Assembly: GCA_002371715.1 (NCBI GenBank)
Contig: DFGF01000049.1
Coordinates: 35,068 to 44,926 of the forward strand
Reading direction: 5' to 3'
Origin: Prevotella sp. UBA3757
Lineage (GTDB): Bacteria > Bacteroidota > Bacteroidia > Bacteroidales > Bacteroidaceae
DNA: 9,859 nucleotides
Part shown: one piece after another, positions 1 through 7,648 of the stretch
Layout of the letters: every line of letters starts with the position of its first letter
Numbering within the stretch: position 1 is the stretch's first letter
Made by a program: the position numbers and the translations under genes
The notes under the pieces: model-generated
Databases searched by the model: none
What the model was told of the DNA's origin: nothing
What the model saw: only the letters and a program-made list of their open reading frames with translations

Positions 1-28
1 ATTCTTCATGCTTCATTCTTCATTCTTC
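1..28 (+). repeat. four-unit ATTCTTC heptamer array after the gene for protein E
   Basis: Four units on the plus strand (ATTCTTC, ATGCTTC, ATTCTTC, ATTCTTC) start at the window edge and may continue beyond it. The array ends 11 bp beyond the stop of protein E. It is inverted relative to the array in the signal peptide, and 23 of 24 bases match between 1-24 and the complement of 2200-2223. Sequence 1-39 holds no visible terminator. Confidence 0.85.
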
Positions 29-39
29 ATTTTCAAGGT

Positions 40-2343
40 TCAAAACTTGTCAACCGTAATATATATTGGTAAATACTTAAAGAAATCCTGGGCGGAGTAG
101 TTGAAAGCCCTGACATACTCCGGATAGTCCAGCAGCAGGTCGGTACCCGAACCGCTCAGTCGCATGATGCGTATCTGGCCCACGTCGTTGGTAATGACCG
201 GCATGCCCTGGCCGTCGTTCTGCGTGTGGGTGACGGCCATGCTCGGTTGGCTGGGGTGCGAGATGACCCAGTAGCCCGTTGGCCAGTCGAGTCCCAGCAT
301 GTTGCGGCCGTCGTATTCGTGGCTGTAGAAGATGCTCATGCGGTTGCCCAGCATCTTGGTGATGCTCTTCGACTGCTCCGCAGTGGGCAGGTAGTCGTTC
401 AGTCCGATGGCCTTCACCGACTGGCTGACGGCGTCGGTCCACTGCTTGTTGCCGTCGTTGTCGTCCGTGCGCACGGGGACGCGCTTGATGTTGTCGCCAC
501 CGTCGACCAGACAGTAGTATTTCTGGGATAGGTTGTCATGAAAGAGTACGCCGTCGTTGGCGTTATACCTGTCACTTACCAGCTGGTTGAACTTCACGTC
601 CTCACGCCAGTATTTCAGCATGTTGTCGGTTTTCGGCACTATGGGGCGCACCGACCAAAACGTGCTGGCCACCTTGGCAAAGGTCGTCGGCTCGGCCATG
701 GCTGCAGGCTGTGCGCTGAAGACGGTGGTCGTATATGCTATCGGGGCGGACTGTGCTGTGGGGCAGGGCTGCGGGTGAACGGCATTCCAGTAGACGTACA
801 CGTTCTTCAGGGCATGGGTCTCGGGGTCGAAGAGTTCATGGACGGACGTGCTGTCGTTCTCGTAGAAGATGCTGTCGTTCGGGATATATACCGACGCGCT
901 GCCCTCCCAGATGATGCGTCCGGGACGGTGGCTCTCGTCGCCGACGAACAGTCCCGTATACAAGAACGGGCGCACCTGGCCGTCGATGCCCTTGATGAGC
1001 GGGTAGGCCACGACGCAGGGCTTGTCGCTACGGATGGAGGGCACGTACTCCTGGCAGATGATGCAGGCCTTATCGTTGCCCGCCGAGGCTACCCGTACAT
1101 CGGGACCATAGTTGCCCTTGACGGGCAAGACACCGTAGGCAGGCTCGTAGACTTCCTTCGTGGGTGCTTCCTGCTGCATGTACAGTTCATACACCTTGCG
1201 CATCACCTTGCGCGTCTCGGTATTCTCGAACAGTTCGTACAGCGGCAGATAGCGGCCACCGATGAAGGAGGCGTTATATGACTTGGGGTCGATGCTGATG
1301 TTGTTGGCCCAGCCGTAGTAGTCGCCGTCGCCAATCTTCACTTCGGCGGCTTTCGTCTGGTCGAAGGTGCGGTGCAGCAGGTCGCAGTCCTTCTTCTCAC
1401 CGCCCTTGACGTTGATCTGTCCGTGATACTGGACGTTATGTTTGGATATTTCGCTGAGAACCTTCGAGTTAGTGGTCTTGGTGACCTTCTTGCCCAGTAT
1501 GATTTCGGTGACCTGCAGCGTCGTATATTCGCGGTCGACACAGGAGTCGCGGTTGATTTCCATCTGCAACTCCAGCATGCCGCCAAGGTTTGACGACACC
1601 ACGAGGTGGGTGCCGTAGGCCTCTGAGAATTTTTTTGCCTGTTCCTTGGTGACGCCTCCTTCTCCGGCCTTGACCAGTTCGGCTACGGCTTTGCGGAAGT
1701 CGGTCTCGAGTACGCTCTCGGCATTGTCCAGCTCGTCCAGTTTCATGCAGCGCAGTATGCCGGCATCGACGGTCGTGGTGGCCATGATGTGCTTGATGAA
1801 CATGTGGGCCTTGTAGCTGTTTTGCCACCGGCCCTTATAGACCGTGGTGTTGTTGCGGTAGTACTTGCCGCTGCCGATGGCATCGTCGTCGTTAACGGTG
1901 TACTTGGTCTCCTCGTGGCCCATTTCCTGCAGCGTGCTGCCGCTGAAGATGTCTACCGACGTATAGTGGCGACGTTCGGTATTGATAATCAGGCCGTAGT
2001 CCTTCTCGGCATCCTTGAGGCGCATCATGTTGATGACCGGCTTGGCCGAGAAGCTGCTGTCGTCCATCACGTTGCCGGCAGCGTTGTAGGCATAGCCCAG
2101 GCGCTGCAGCTTGACCTGTTCGTCAGTGTAGCCTCTGGTTGCCAGGTAGTTGGTTTCGACGTCGGCGTCCGTCAGGTCGTCGGAACAGGCTGTTAATAAA
2201 ATGAAGAATGAGGCATGAAGAATGAAGAATGCTGCACTGAGCAACATCCGTGTAATCTTCTTGGCTCTTCTTACTCCATTTCGTTTCATGTCAATATCCT
2301 GTTTTGGGCTACCTGTGGCGGTAGCAGATTCTTCACTCTTCAT
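40..2343 (-). CDS. MACPF-like lipoprotein with unique long C-terminal region (protein E, last of five)
   Basis: Predicted surface or outer-membrane lipoprotein of 767 residues. The signal peptide ends in lipobox LLTAC with Cys53, followed by SDD. The MACPF core spans roughly residues 75-390. Its signature YGTHL-x6-GG (243-255) is the closest of the five to the family consensus Y/W-G-T/S-H-F/Y-x6-GG. A conserved KGG lies at 313-315 and a closing GGRYLPLYELF segment near 362-372. Residues 396-767 have no counterpart in the four siblings and I do not recognise them; they look beta-rich and aromatic-rich and could bind a target. The ATG at 2343 overlaps the preceding gene's stop as ATGA and has GAGG just upstream, so I keep it. 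Met19 (position 2289, AGGA upstream) gives a more ordinary signal peptide and is a real alternative. The signal-peptide core is encoded by a heptamer repeat. MACPF assignment rests on motifs; pore formation is inferred. Confidence 0.85.
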   Translation of the reverse strand: MKSEESATATGSPKQDIDMKRNGVRRAKKITRMLLSAAFFILHASFFILLTACSDDLTDADVETNYLATRGYTDEQVKLQRLGYAYNAAGNVMDDSSFSAKPVINMMRLKDAEKDYGLIINTERRHYTSVDIFSGSTLQEMGHEETKYTVNDDDAIGSGKYYRNNTTVYKGRWQNSYKAHMFIKHIMATTTVDAGILRCMKLDELDNAESVLETDFRKAVAELVKAGEGGVTKEQAKKFSEAYGTHLVVSSNLGGMLELQMEINRDSCVDREYTTLQVTEIILGKKVTKTTNSKVLSEISKHNVQYHGQINVKGGEKKDCDLLHRTFDQTKAAEVKIGDGDYYGWANNISIDPKSYNASFIGGRYLPLYELFENTETRKVMRKVYELYMQQEAPTKEVYEPAYGVLPVKGNYGPDVRVASAGNDKACIICQEYVPSIRSDKPCVVAYPLIKGIDGQVRPFLYTGLFVGDESHRPGRIIWEGSASVYIPNDSIFYENDSTSVHELFDPETHALKNVYVYWNAVHPQPCPTAQSAPIAYTTTVFSAQPAAMAEPTTFAKVASTFWSVRPIVPKTDNMLKYWREDVKFNQLVSDRYNANDGVLFHDNLSQKYYCLVDGGDNIKRVPVRTDDNDGNKQWTDAVSQSVKAIGLNDYLPTAEQSKSITKMLGNRMSIFYSHEYDGRNMLGLDWPTGYWVISHPSQPSMAVTHTQNDGQGMPVITNDVGQIRIMRLSGSGTDLLLDYPEYVRAFNYSAQDFFKYLPIYITVDKF
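2203..2230 (-). repeat. four-unit ATTCTTC heptamer array inside the signal peptide of protein E
   Basis: On the minus strand four 7-bp units run from 2230 to 2203: ATTCTTC, ATTCTTC, ATGCCTC, ATTCTTC. They encode part of the hydrophobic core FFILHASFFIL (residues 39-49). Since 7 is not a multiple of 3, gain or loss of one unit shifts the reading frame. Two further units of the same kind (2328-2341) overlap the gene's start codon. Confidence 0.85.
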
Positions 2344-3542
2344 TTATCCTCGTAGTTACGTAATGACTTGTCCATGTAGTTCTTCAGGATGGTGCGCGTC
2401 TTGGCATCGTAGATGACCTCGTAGATGGGCACCAGACGGATGTCGATGAGTGCGGCATCCTGTGGGGTCACCGTCTGCTGCCACTTTAGCAGCGTCGACT
2501 GGTCCAGGGTGGCCTGTTGGCCGGTGGTGAATGCCGTCACCAGCGACACGTTGCCGCCACGGGCGGTGATATGGCTCGTGGAGTTGCGGCTGCACTTCAT
2601 GGCTGCGTCGTGATAGTCGACGCCGATGCTGGTGCTGACGGAGACGATTTTGACGGCGATGGCCAGTTCAAGAGCCACCTTCACGTCGAGCGAATTGGAC
2701 ACGGAGTCCATGGTCGTGGTATTGTAATAGTCGAGCGAACAGCCTAACACCGAGCGGGTGACGAAACCGGAACCCACCTCCTCGATGAACTCGCGGCAGA
2801 TGCCGCTGGCGGCGAAGGCCGAAGGGGCGGCATGGATTTTTCGGATGAATTTCTGCATGACATCCGAGAAGCCGGGAGCGTAGGCCTCCCTGAACATCGG
2901 TACCACACGGGCCAGCGAGTCGGCGTCGATGCTGGGATAGGTGTTGGCTACGGGCGAGGCAGCGATGGCGTCGCTGACCTGTTCACGCAGGCTCAGGTAG
3001 TTGAAGTCGCGCGAGAAGTAGCTTTGCTTCATGCGCATCAGTGAGTAGTATTTTTTCTTGGACGAGAAACTTTGCTTGTTGAAGCCCACCTCCAAGTCTA
3101 CGGAGAACACGCCGACGTTCACGCCGATGCCGATGTCTAACGACAACTGCTTCTTCAGGTCGTTGACACTCTCGCTGTAGAAGAACTTCTGGTCGGTGAC
3201 GGGCATGTAGTCGTCGGTGATGTAGGTGGTATTGTACTTCCGCTCCATGTCCTTCAGGCTGCGCATGTTGAAGACCTCCATGTCGGTGCCTACGCAGTAC
3301 GACTCGTTGTCCCGGTAGGTGTAGCCCGCACCACGGATGGCACTGATGGCGTCCTCCACTTTCTGCAGGTCTTCGGGCGTATAGGCATTGGCCCGCCACG
3401 ACACAGGCCTGTTGGTGGCTTCAGCGTCGTCAACCGTCTGGGTCGTTTCCGGTACAGCGGACTGGTAGTCATCGTCGCTGCTGCATGATGTCACCGACAG
3501 CATGCCTGTTGCGATACATAAATATAATAAGGTGTACTTCAT
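2340..3542 (-). CDS. MACPF-like lipoprotein (protein D)
   Basis: A 400-residue predicted lipoprotein. A short signal peptide ends in SVTSC (Cys20), followed by SSDDD, which matches the acidic lipoprotein export signal of Bacteroidetes and suggests surface display. The MACPF-like core runs from about residue 70 to 390. It contains GAGYTY, an EVFNM strand, an amphipathic stretch at about 130-155 (LSLDIGIGVNVGVFSVDLEV, a candidate membrane hairpin), SRDFNY, the signature-like VGSGF-x6-GC (256-268), a second amphipathic stretch at 286-308, RGGNVSLVTAFTTG near 328, and LVPIYEVI near 370. The signature histidine is replaced by glycine and the second G of the diglycine by Cys. It lies 22 bp after gene C and its stop overlaps the start of gene E (ATGA), so D and E are probably translationally coupled. 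The two amphipathic segments make it one of the better candidates in the set for direct membrane insertion. That role is inferred. Confidence 0.85.
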   Translation of the reverse strand: MKYTLLYLCIATGMLSVTSCSSDDDYQSAVPETTQTVDDAEATNRPVSWRANAYTPEDLQKVEDAISAIRGAGYTYRDNESYCVGTDMEVFNMRSLKDMERKYNTTYITDDYMPVTDQKFFYSESVNDLKKQLSLDIGIGVNVGVFSVDLEVGFNKQSFSSKKKYYSLMRMKQSYFSRDFNYLSLREQVSDAIAASPVANTYPSIDADSLARVVPMFREAYAPGFSDVMQKFIRKIHAAPSAFAASGICREFIEEVGSGFVTRSVLGCSLDYYNTTTMDSVSNSLDVKVALELAIAVKIVSVSTSIGVDYHDAAMKCSRNSTSHITARGGNVSLVTAFTTGQQATLDQSTLLKWQQTVTPQDAALIDIRLVPIYEVIYDAKTRTILKNYMDKSLRNYEDK

Positions 3543-3564
3543 TCCTAGCTCGTCTGTTTCTTGT

Positions 3565-4683
3565 CTATTGCGCGTTTGTGCGTAAAATATAGTTCACTCT
3601 GTCCTGCACGCTGCCGGTGAAGAGGTTGGCTATCGAGGCTATCTTCACGTCGGTCATGGCGCACCGCTTCAGCTGGTCGCTGTCCGGGGTGGGGGCGAAG
3701 TTGACGCTGGCCAGCCATTCCTTGATGCCCTCGGGCGAGGTGCTCGCTCCAGCCAGCACGTCGGTGATGGCCTGCACGTTGCCTCCACGCACGTGGATGT
3801 CCATGCTGTAGCGGTCGTTGGACACCTTCTGGAACCGCTCGGTGGCCACGCTGGCCGATGACTCGACACCGACGATGAGGCCCACGCTGGCATTGATGGC
3901 CATTTCGGCACTCATGTTCTCGCTGAGCACGGACTTGTCAATCTGCATGGTGTACTCCAGGACGCCGCCCATGAACGAGCGGGCCACGAAGCCGCGGCCC
4001 CATTTGTTGACGAAGTCCAGCACCATCTGGTTGCTCACCTCGCTCTGGTTGGCATTGTTGCCCTCGAGCTTCTTCCAGTCGGCATAGAAGCCTGGTGCGA
4101 AGACCATACTGTCGCCGGTCTCCTTGTAGTACATGATGACGTTCTTGTACTGCAGGTCACGGCTGTAGGCCACGCGCTTGGTGCGCTTCATGGTAAACAC
4201 CGACTGGCTTTCCTGGACGCTGCCCTTGGAGAAGTTGCCCGACACCTTGATGTCGGCGACGATGACGTTCACGCCGACGCTGGCTGACAGGGCCAGCTGC
4301 TTGGACACGGCACTGCGCGTCTCGCCGGTGATGAGCTGTTCCTCACTGTACGGCGTATAGTCGTCGTTGATGAAGTTCAGCCCCTTGACGTACTGGATGG
4401 AGTCCAGGTAGTTCAGGTTGAAGATGTTGAATGTCACCCCTTCCAGGTAGTCGGCGCCTGTGGCGTAGCAGTAGCCCACGCCGCGCTCGTAGCCCGGGGG
4501 GGCCAGCAGACGGGACACGTAGCCTCCCGGGGCCGGTTCGCCGTTGGCATAGGTGGCGCGCTGGCTGGAGTTTGGTCTGGCAGCCGAGTCGCCTTCCGCC
4601 AGCGGGTCGTCGCTGCTGCAGGCTGCCAGTCCGAGCACGCCGGTAAGTAGGAGAAAATAGTATAGACGCTTTATCTTATACAT
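3565..4683 (-). CDS. MACPF-like lipoprotein (protein C)
   Basis: A 372-residue predicted lipoprotein starting at the ATG at 4683. An in-frame GTG at 4695 would add four residues, but ATG is preferred because GTG starts are less usual and MYKIKRLYYFLLL is a complete signal-peptide start. The lipobox is LAAC (Cys22), followed by SSDDP. The MACPF-like core holds GVGYCY, a FNIFNLN strand, an amphipathic segment rich in alternating hydrophobics (KQLALSASVGVNVIVADIKV), KRTKRVAYSRDLQYKN, the signature-like WGRGF-x6-GG (about 228-240), a second amphipathic segment (AEMAINASVGLIVGVESSAS), and RGGNVQAIT near 299. Trp before the glycine and the intact diglycine fit the consensus, but the histidine is Gly. 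The C-terminal end departs from the PIY motif seen in siblings (IASIANLF instead). It starts 24 bp after gene B. It resembles a minimal pore-former-like MACPF protein; partners and target are unknown. Confidence 0.84.
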   Translation of the reverse strand: MYKIKRLYYFLLLTGVLGLAACSSDDPLAEGDSAARPNSSQRATYANGEPAPGGYVSRLLAPPGYERGVGYCYATGADYLEGVTFNIFNLNYLDSIQYVKGLNFINDDYTPYSEEQLITGETRSAVSKQLALSASVGVNVIVADIKVSGNFSKGSVQESQSVFTMKRTKRVAYSRDLQYKNVIMYYKETGDSMVFAPGFYADWKKLEGNNANQSEVSNQMVLDFVNKWGRGFVARSFMGGVLEYTMQIDKSVLSENMSAEMAINASVGLIVGVESSASVATERFQKVSNDRYSMDIHVRGGNVQAITDVLAGASTSPEGIKEWLASVNFAPTPDSDQLKRCAMTDVKIASIANLFTGSVQDRVNYILRTNAQ

Positions 4684-4707
4684 TCTGATATTCACGTATA
4701 GACGTTA

Positions 4708-6114
4708 TTACTCTTTTAGCTTTGCATTGAAGTAGCTCGTCAGCACCTGACGGGCATAATCGTCGGCTATGAGCGCATAGATGGGTACAAGCGACATGTC
4801 GACCATGACGGCCAGGGTGGGCCGGCAACTGTTATGCCAGGCGGTGACCTGGCTGTCGTACAGCTGGCCGCCGGTGACCAGGATGCTCACCTGGCTGACG
4901 TCGCCGCCGCGCACCTTGACGGTGGCCGTGGTCTTTGACATCAGTTCCTTGGCCTCCTTCGAATCGCCGATGTTGAACGTCACCTCGCCACTGACGGCCT
5001 TGCCCTTGACGACGCCCTGGAACTTGGCCTCCAGGGCTACCTGGATGCCCAGTGTGTCGCGCAGCGCTGTGCTGTCGACGCTGATCTGGTAGTCGAGCAC
5101 GGTGCCCATGGCCGACTTGCTGACGAAGCAGGGACCTATCTCGTCCAGGAACTTGGCGCAGATGTCGTACTGCCGCGTCTGGTTGCCCTTGGCGGCGGCA
5201 ATGTCGGTGGCAAAGTGCTCCTGAACGGACAGGAATCCCGGCGTCAGCAGCTTCTGACGCTGCTCGCGGGTGGCGGCTTTCGCCAGCAGTGCCATGACGT
5301 TGGTGTAGTGAATCTCGCGGGTGAACTGGGTGGTCTTCATACGCTTGAGGGCGTACTTGTTCCTGGACTTCTTTTCAGTGAGCTGGCCCACGCCGACACC
5401 GATGCTGGCACTGCCGGTGCCCTTGCCCTTCAGGAACCGGGTGAGGTCCATGCCTACCGAGGCTTTGACCATCAGCCCTTTGGTGATGTCGGACTCGCTG
5501 TCGGCAGTGATGAAGTCCTGGTTGGTCTGCGGCAGTATGACGTCGGAAATCAGGGGGATGCCCTCGGCACGCTGTATGCTGTCAAGGGTGACCAGGTTGA
5601 ACAGCTGGATGAGTGCCCCGTCGCAGTATTCGCCGCCGGGCATGTAGCTGTAGCCGGCACCCTTGTTGGCCGAGAACACCGTCGAGATGGAGTCCAGCTG
5701 CGGACTGCCCGACTGGACAATGGTCACCTCGTGCTTGCCCTCACCCTCACCATCGGCACGCGTGACGGTACCTTCGGTTCTGAGTGTCAGCACGTTCTCG
5801 CGCACGTTGCCCCAGTTTTCACCTACCTGGACAATAGCCGTCGCAGGCCCTTCGCCCGCCGACGGATAGACGTTCGCCAGTCCCTTCGAGGTTTCTACTG
5901 ACCACTTGCCGGGCACGTTGATGAACGCCGTGAACTCCTTGTAGGAGGCACCCGTATTGACGATGCCGTCGCCCGTAGCGCCGACAACGGTGAATGCGGC
6001 CTGGCTGCGCTCGCCGCCGGTCAGCTCATTGTCTATCATATCCTCACTGCTGGAGCAGGCTGCCGCCAGGGCGGCGGCCAGCACCAGTAGTGACTTAGAT
6101 ATGTACCTGTTCAT
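4708..6114 (-). CDS. BACON-like plus MACPF-like lipoprotein (protein B)
   Basis: A 468-residue predicted lipoprotein with lipobox LAAAC (Cys20), then SSSED. Residues about 40-136 look like a BACON domain: an N-terminal strand, GKWSVETS (69-76), a PSAGEGPATAIVQV stretch, NWGNVRENVLTLRTEG, and a closing VTIVQSG. A charged insert, TRADGEGEGK, sits before the last strand. BACON is an Ig-like domain common in Bacteroidetes surface proteins and often proposed to bind glycan or mucin. The MACPF-like core follows: GAGYSYMPGGEYC, IQLFNLVTLDSIQ, KRMKTTQFTREIHYTN, signature-like IGPCF-x6-GT (326-338), RGGDVSQVSILVTGG (402-416) and LVPIYALI (442-449). The signature histidine is Cys and the diglycine is GT, so it is the most eroded version of the motif in the set. 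It starts 61 bp after gene A with no visible promoter between them. The BACON call rests on pattern only and is less certain than the MACPF call. Confidence 0.83.
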   Translation of the reverse strand: MNRYISKSLLVLAAALAAACSSSEDMIDNELTGGERSQAAFTVVGATGDGIVNTGASYKEFTAFINVPGKWSVETSKGLANVYPSAGEGPATAIVQVGENWGNVRENVLTLRTEGTVTRADGEGEGKHEVTIVQSGSPQLDSISTVFSANKGAGYSYMPGGEYCDGALIQLFNLVTLDSIQRAEGIPLISDVILPQTNQDFITADSESDITKGLMVKASVGMDLTRFLKGKGTGSASIGVGVGQLTEKKSRNKYALKRMKTTQFTREIHYTNVMALLAKAATREQRQKLLTPGFLSVQEHFATDIAAAKGNQTRQYDICAKFLDEIGPCFVSKSAMGTVLDYQISVDSTALRDTLGIQVALEAKFQGVVKGKAVSGEVTFNIGDSKEAKELMSKTTATVKVRGGDVSQVSILVTGGQLYDSQVTAWHNSCRPTLAVMVDMSLVPIYALIADDYARQVLTSYFNAKLKE

Positions 6115-6175
6115 ATTTTATATAATAATCGTTTAACTTTCAAGACAGGATGGAAACCTTTCGGGGCTTCGGGCG

Positions 6176-7648
6176 TTATTTCTTCTTTTCCTCCAGCTTA
6201 CCGAAGTCGCCTACAACCGGATTCATGTTGTATTCTTTCTCAATCAGCCCTCGGAGGAAGGTGTATATATCCTTCTCGTCGTCCTTCAGGAAGAGCATGT
6301 AGATGGGCTGAACCTGCATGTAGGTCATCGTGGCCTTCTCGGCATCGGTGCTGAGCATCCACTCGGCCAGCTGGGTGTTCTGGAGCGAACCGCCGGTGGT
6401 CAGGATGTTCACCTTCTCCACGTCGCCGCCGCGTGCCTTTACCTGAGCCGTTGTGGAGGTGGCTGCATTGAATGAAGAGTCGCTGACCTGGACTTCGCCT
6501 TTGATGAAGAAGTTCTTGGCGCTGTCCTGTTTCTGCTTGAGCTGCTGCTGCACGGTGCTGTCAACTTGGGCGGTGTCCTTGATCTGCTGCTGCCACTTGA
6601 AGTCGAGGGCGGCCTTCACGTCCGTCACCTTCTTTACCTTCGAGGAGCTGAACTCCATACGGTAGTCGAGCTCGCAGCCTAAGAAGGCCTTGGAAATGAA
6701 GTGCGAACCGACATAGTGGAAGAAGTCCTTGGCTGCTTGCTTCTTTTCAGCATCGGTCTTGGCGGCGTTAAACTCAGTGATGAAGCGCTGCTTGAAGAGC
6801 TTGAAGCCGGGGGTGAGATTGCTGTCATCGGCCAGAAGATTGGCAAACTCCAGTTCGCGGCTGTAGACGGTACGGGTCAGCGACTTCTGAATCGAGGTGC
6901 TCTCGTAGTTTTCCTTCCTGTTGATATTCAGGTTGTTCAGGTCCAGACCCAGCTTCACGACGTTGAAGTTGCCGCCGAAGTGACCGTTGACGGCAATGAC
7001 CTTGTCCAGGACGGAGTCAGAGTGGGCATAGCCGTAGAACTGCTTCGAACTCGGCGAAAGGCTGCTCTTGACAGCAGTCGTCTTCATGAGTGCCTCCATG
7101 TTGAAGATCTCTGCACCGGTGCACAGCTCGGGAACCGAGTTCTTGCAGGGGTTGAAGCCGTAGCCGACGAAGGTGTTCGAGTTGATAATCTTGGTGAAGT
7201 TCTCCAGGCTGGTCTTCGAATCCTGGGTCACCTTCTGGGTGCCGTCGCCGTCAGCCCTGGTGATGTTGAGCGGATTGCCGTCCTTGTCGAGGAACTTCAC
7301 CTTGTAGGACAGCTGGCGGCTCTCGGCCCAGTTGTTACCAATCAGCACCGGTACGCGGGTATTGCCGCGGCCAAACATCTTGGTGGGTGTGAACTCCATG
7401 TTGTCCGGGGTCTCGATGTACCAAGAGCCGTCGGTCTTGATGTCCAGATAGTAGGTGCCGAAGTCTGCCGACACGCTCGTGACCTGCTGACCATTGCCGT
7501 CGGTCAGCACAGCGGAGTTAATGGTAGGAGCACCGGATGCGGGCTCGAGTACGCCTGATTCCAGCTCGTTAAAGGTAGAATCTGAACAAGCGGTAAGGGC
7601 TGAGATAGCCACTGCAGCTGCAAAGAGCTTCGTTGTCATTTTTTTCAT
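6176..7648 (-). CDS. BACON-like plus MACPF-like lipoprotein (protein A, first of operon)
   Basis: A 490-residue predicted lipoprotein. I start it at the ATG at 7648, which gives MKKMTTKLFAAAVAISALTAC (lipobox LTAC, Cys21). The frame stays open upstream to 7804, but that would place coding sequence across the promoter and bury the signal peptide, so the longer version is rejected. Residues about 41-144 resemble the BACON-like domain of protein B: DGSWYIETP, a GNNWAESRQ stretch, ITRADGDGTQKVTQD. The MACPF-like core has VGYGFNP, AEIFNMEAL, SLTRTVYSRELEFAN, signature-like VGSHF-x6-GC (313-325, histidine kept), RGGDVEKVNILTTGG (406-420) and VQPIYMLFL. Between signature and RGG, where a second membrane hairpin is expected, residues about 350-375 are hydrophilic and glutamine-rich (WQQQIK, QQQLKQKQ), which argues against simple insertion of that segment. 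Only one acidic residue follows the cysteine (SDS), a weaker surface-export signal than in the siblings. It ends in a charged tail, LEEKKK. Confidence 0.85.
   Translation of the reverse strand: MKKMTTKLFAAAVAISALTACSDSTFNELESGVLEPASGAPTINSAVLTDGNGQQVTSVSADFGTYYLDIKTDGSWYIETPDNMEFTPTKMFGRGNTRVPVLIGNNWAESRQLSYKVKFLDKDGNPLNITRADGDGTQKVTQDSKTSLENFTKIINSNTFVGYGFNPCKNSVPELCTGAEIFNMEALMKTTAVKSSLSPSSKQFYGYAHSDSVLDKVIAVNGHFGGNFNVVKLGLDLNNLNINRKENYESTSIQKSLTRTVYSRELEFANLLADDSNLTPGFKLFKQRFITEFNAAKTDAEKKQAAKDFFHYVGSHFISKAFLGCELDYRMEFSSSKVKKVTDVKAALDFKWQQQIKDTAQVDSTVQQQLKQKQDSAKNFFIKGEVQVSDSSFNAATSTTAQVKARGGDVEKVNILTTGGSLQNTQLAEWMLSTDAEKATMTYMQVQPIYMLFLKDDEKDIYTFLRGLIEKEYNMNPVVGDFGKLEEKKK

Noticed and set aside
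1..28. CRISPR array
   Set aside because: The units are 7 bp with no spacers, so these are simple tandem repeats.
538..1281. Long plus-strand open frame opposite protein E (and similar ones at 5215-5901, 6701-7558 and 8080-8733)
   Set aside because: These are antisense to well-supported genes, show biased low-complexity composition, and carry no recognisable domain; they arise from GC-rich codon use on the other strand.
4684..4695. GTG start for protein C
   Set aside because: It adds four residues with no gain in the signal peptide; the ATG at 4683 is enough. It cannot be strictly excluded.
40..7648. Cholesterol-dependent cytolysin or SusD/TonB glycan-uptake locus
   Set aside because: No undecapeptide motif is seen, and there is no TonB receptor or SusD-like protein; the shared motifs are of MACPF type.
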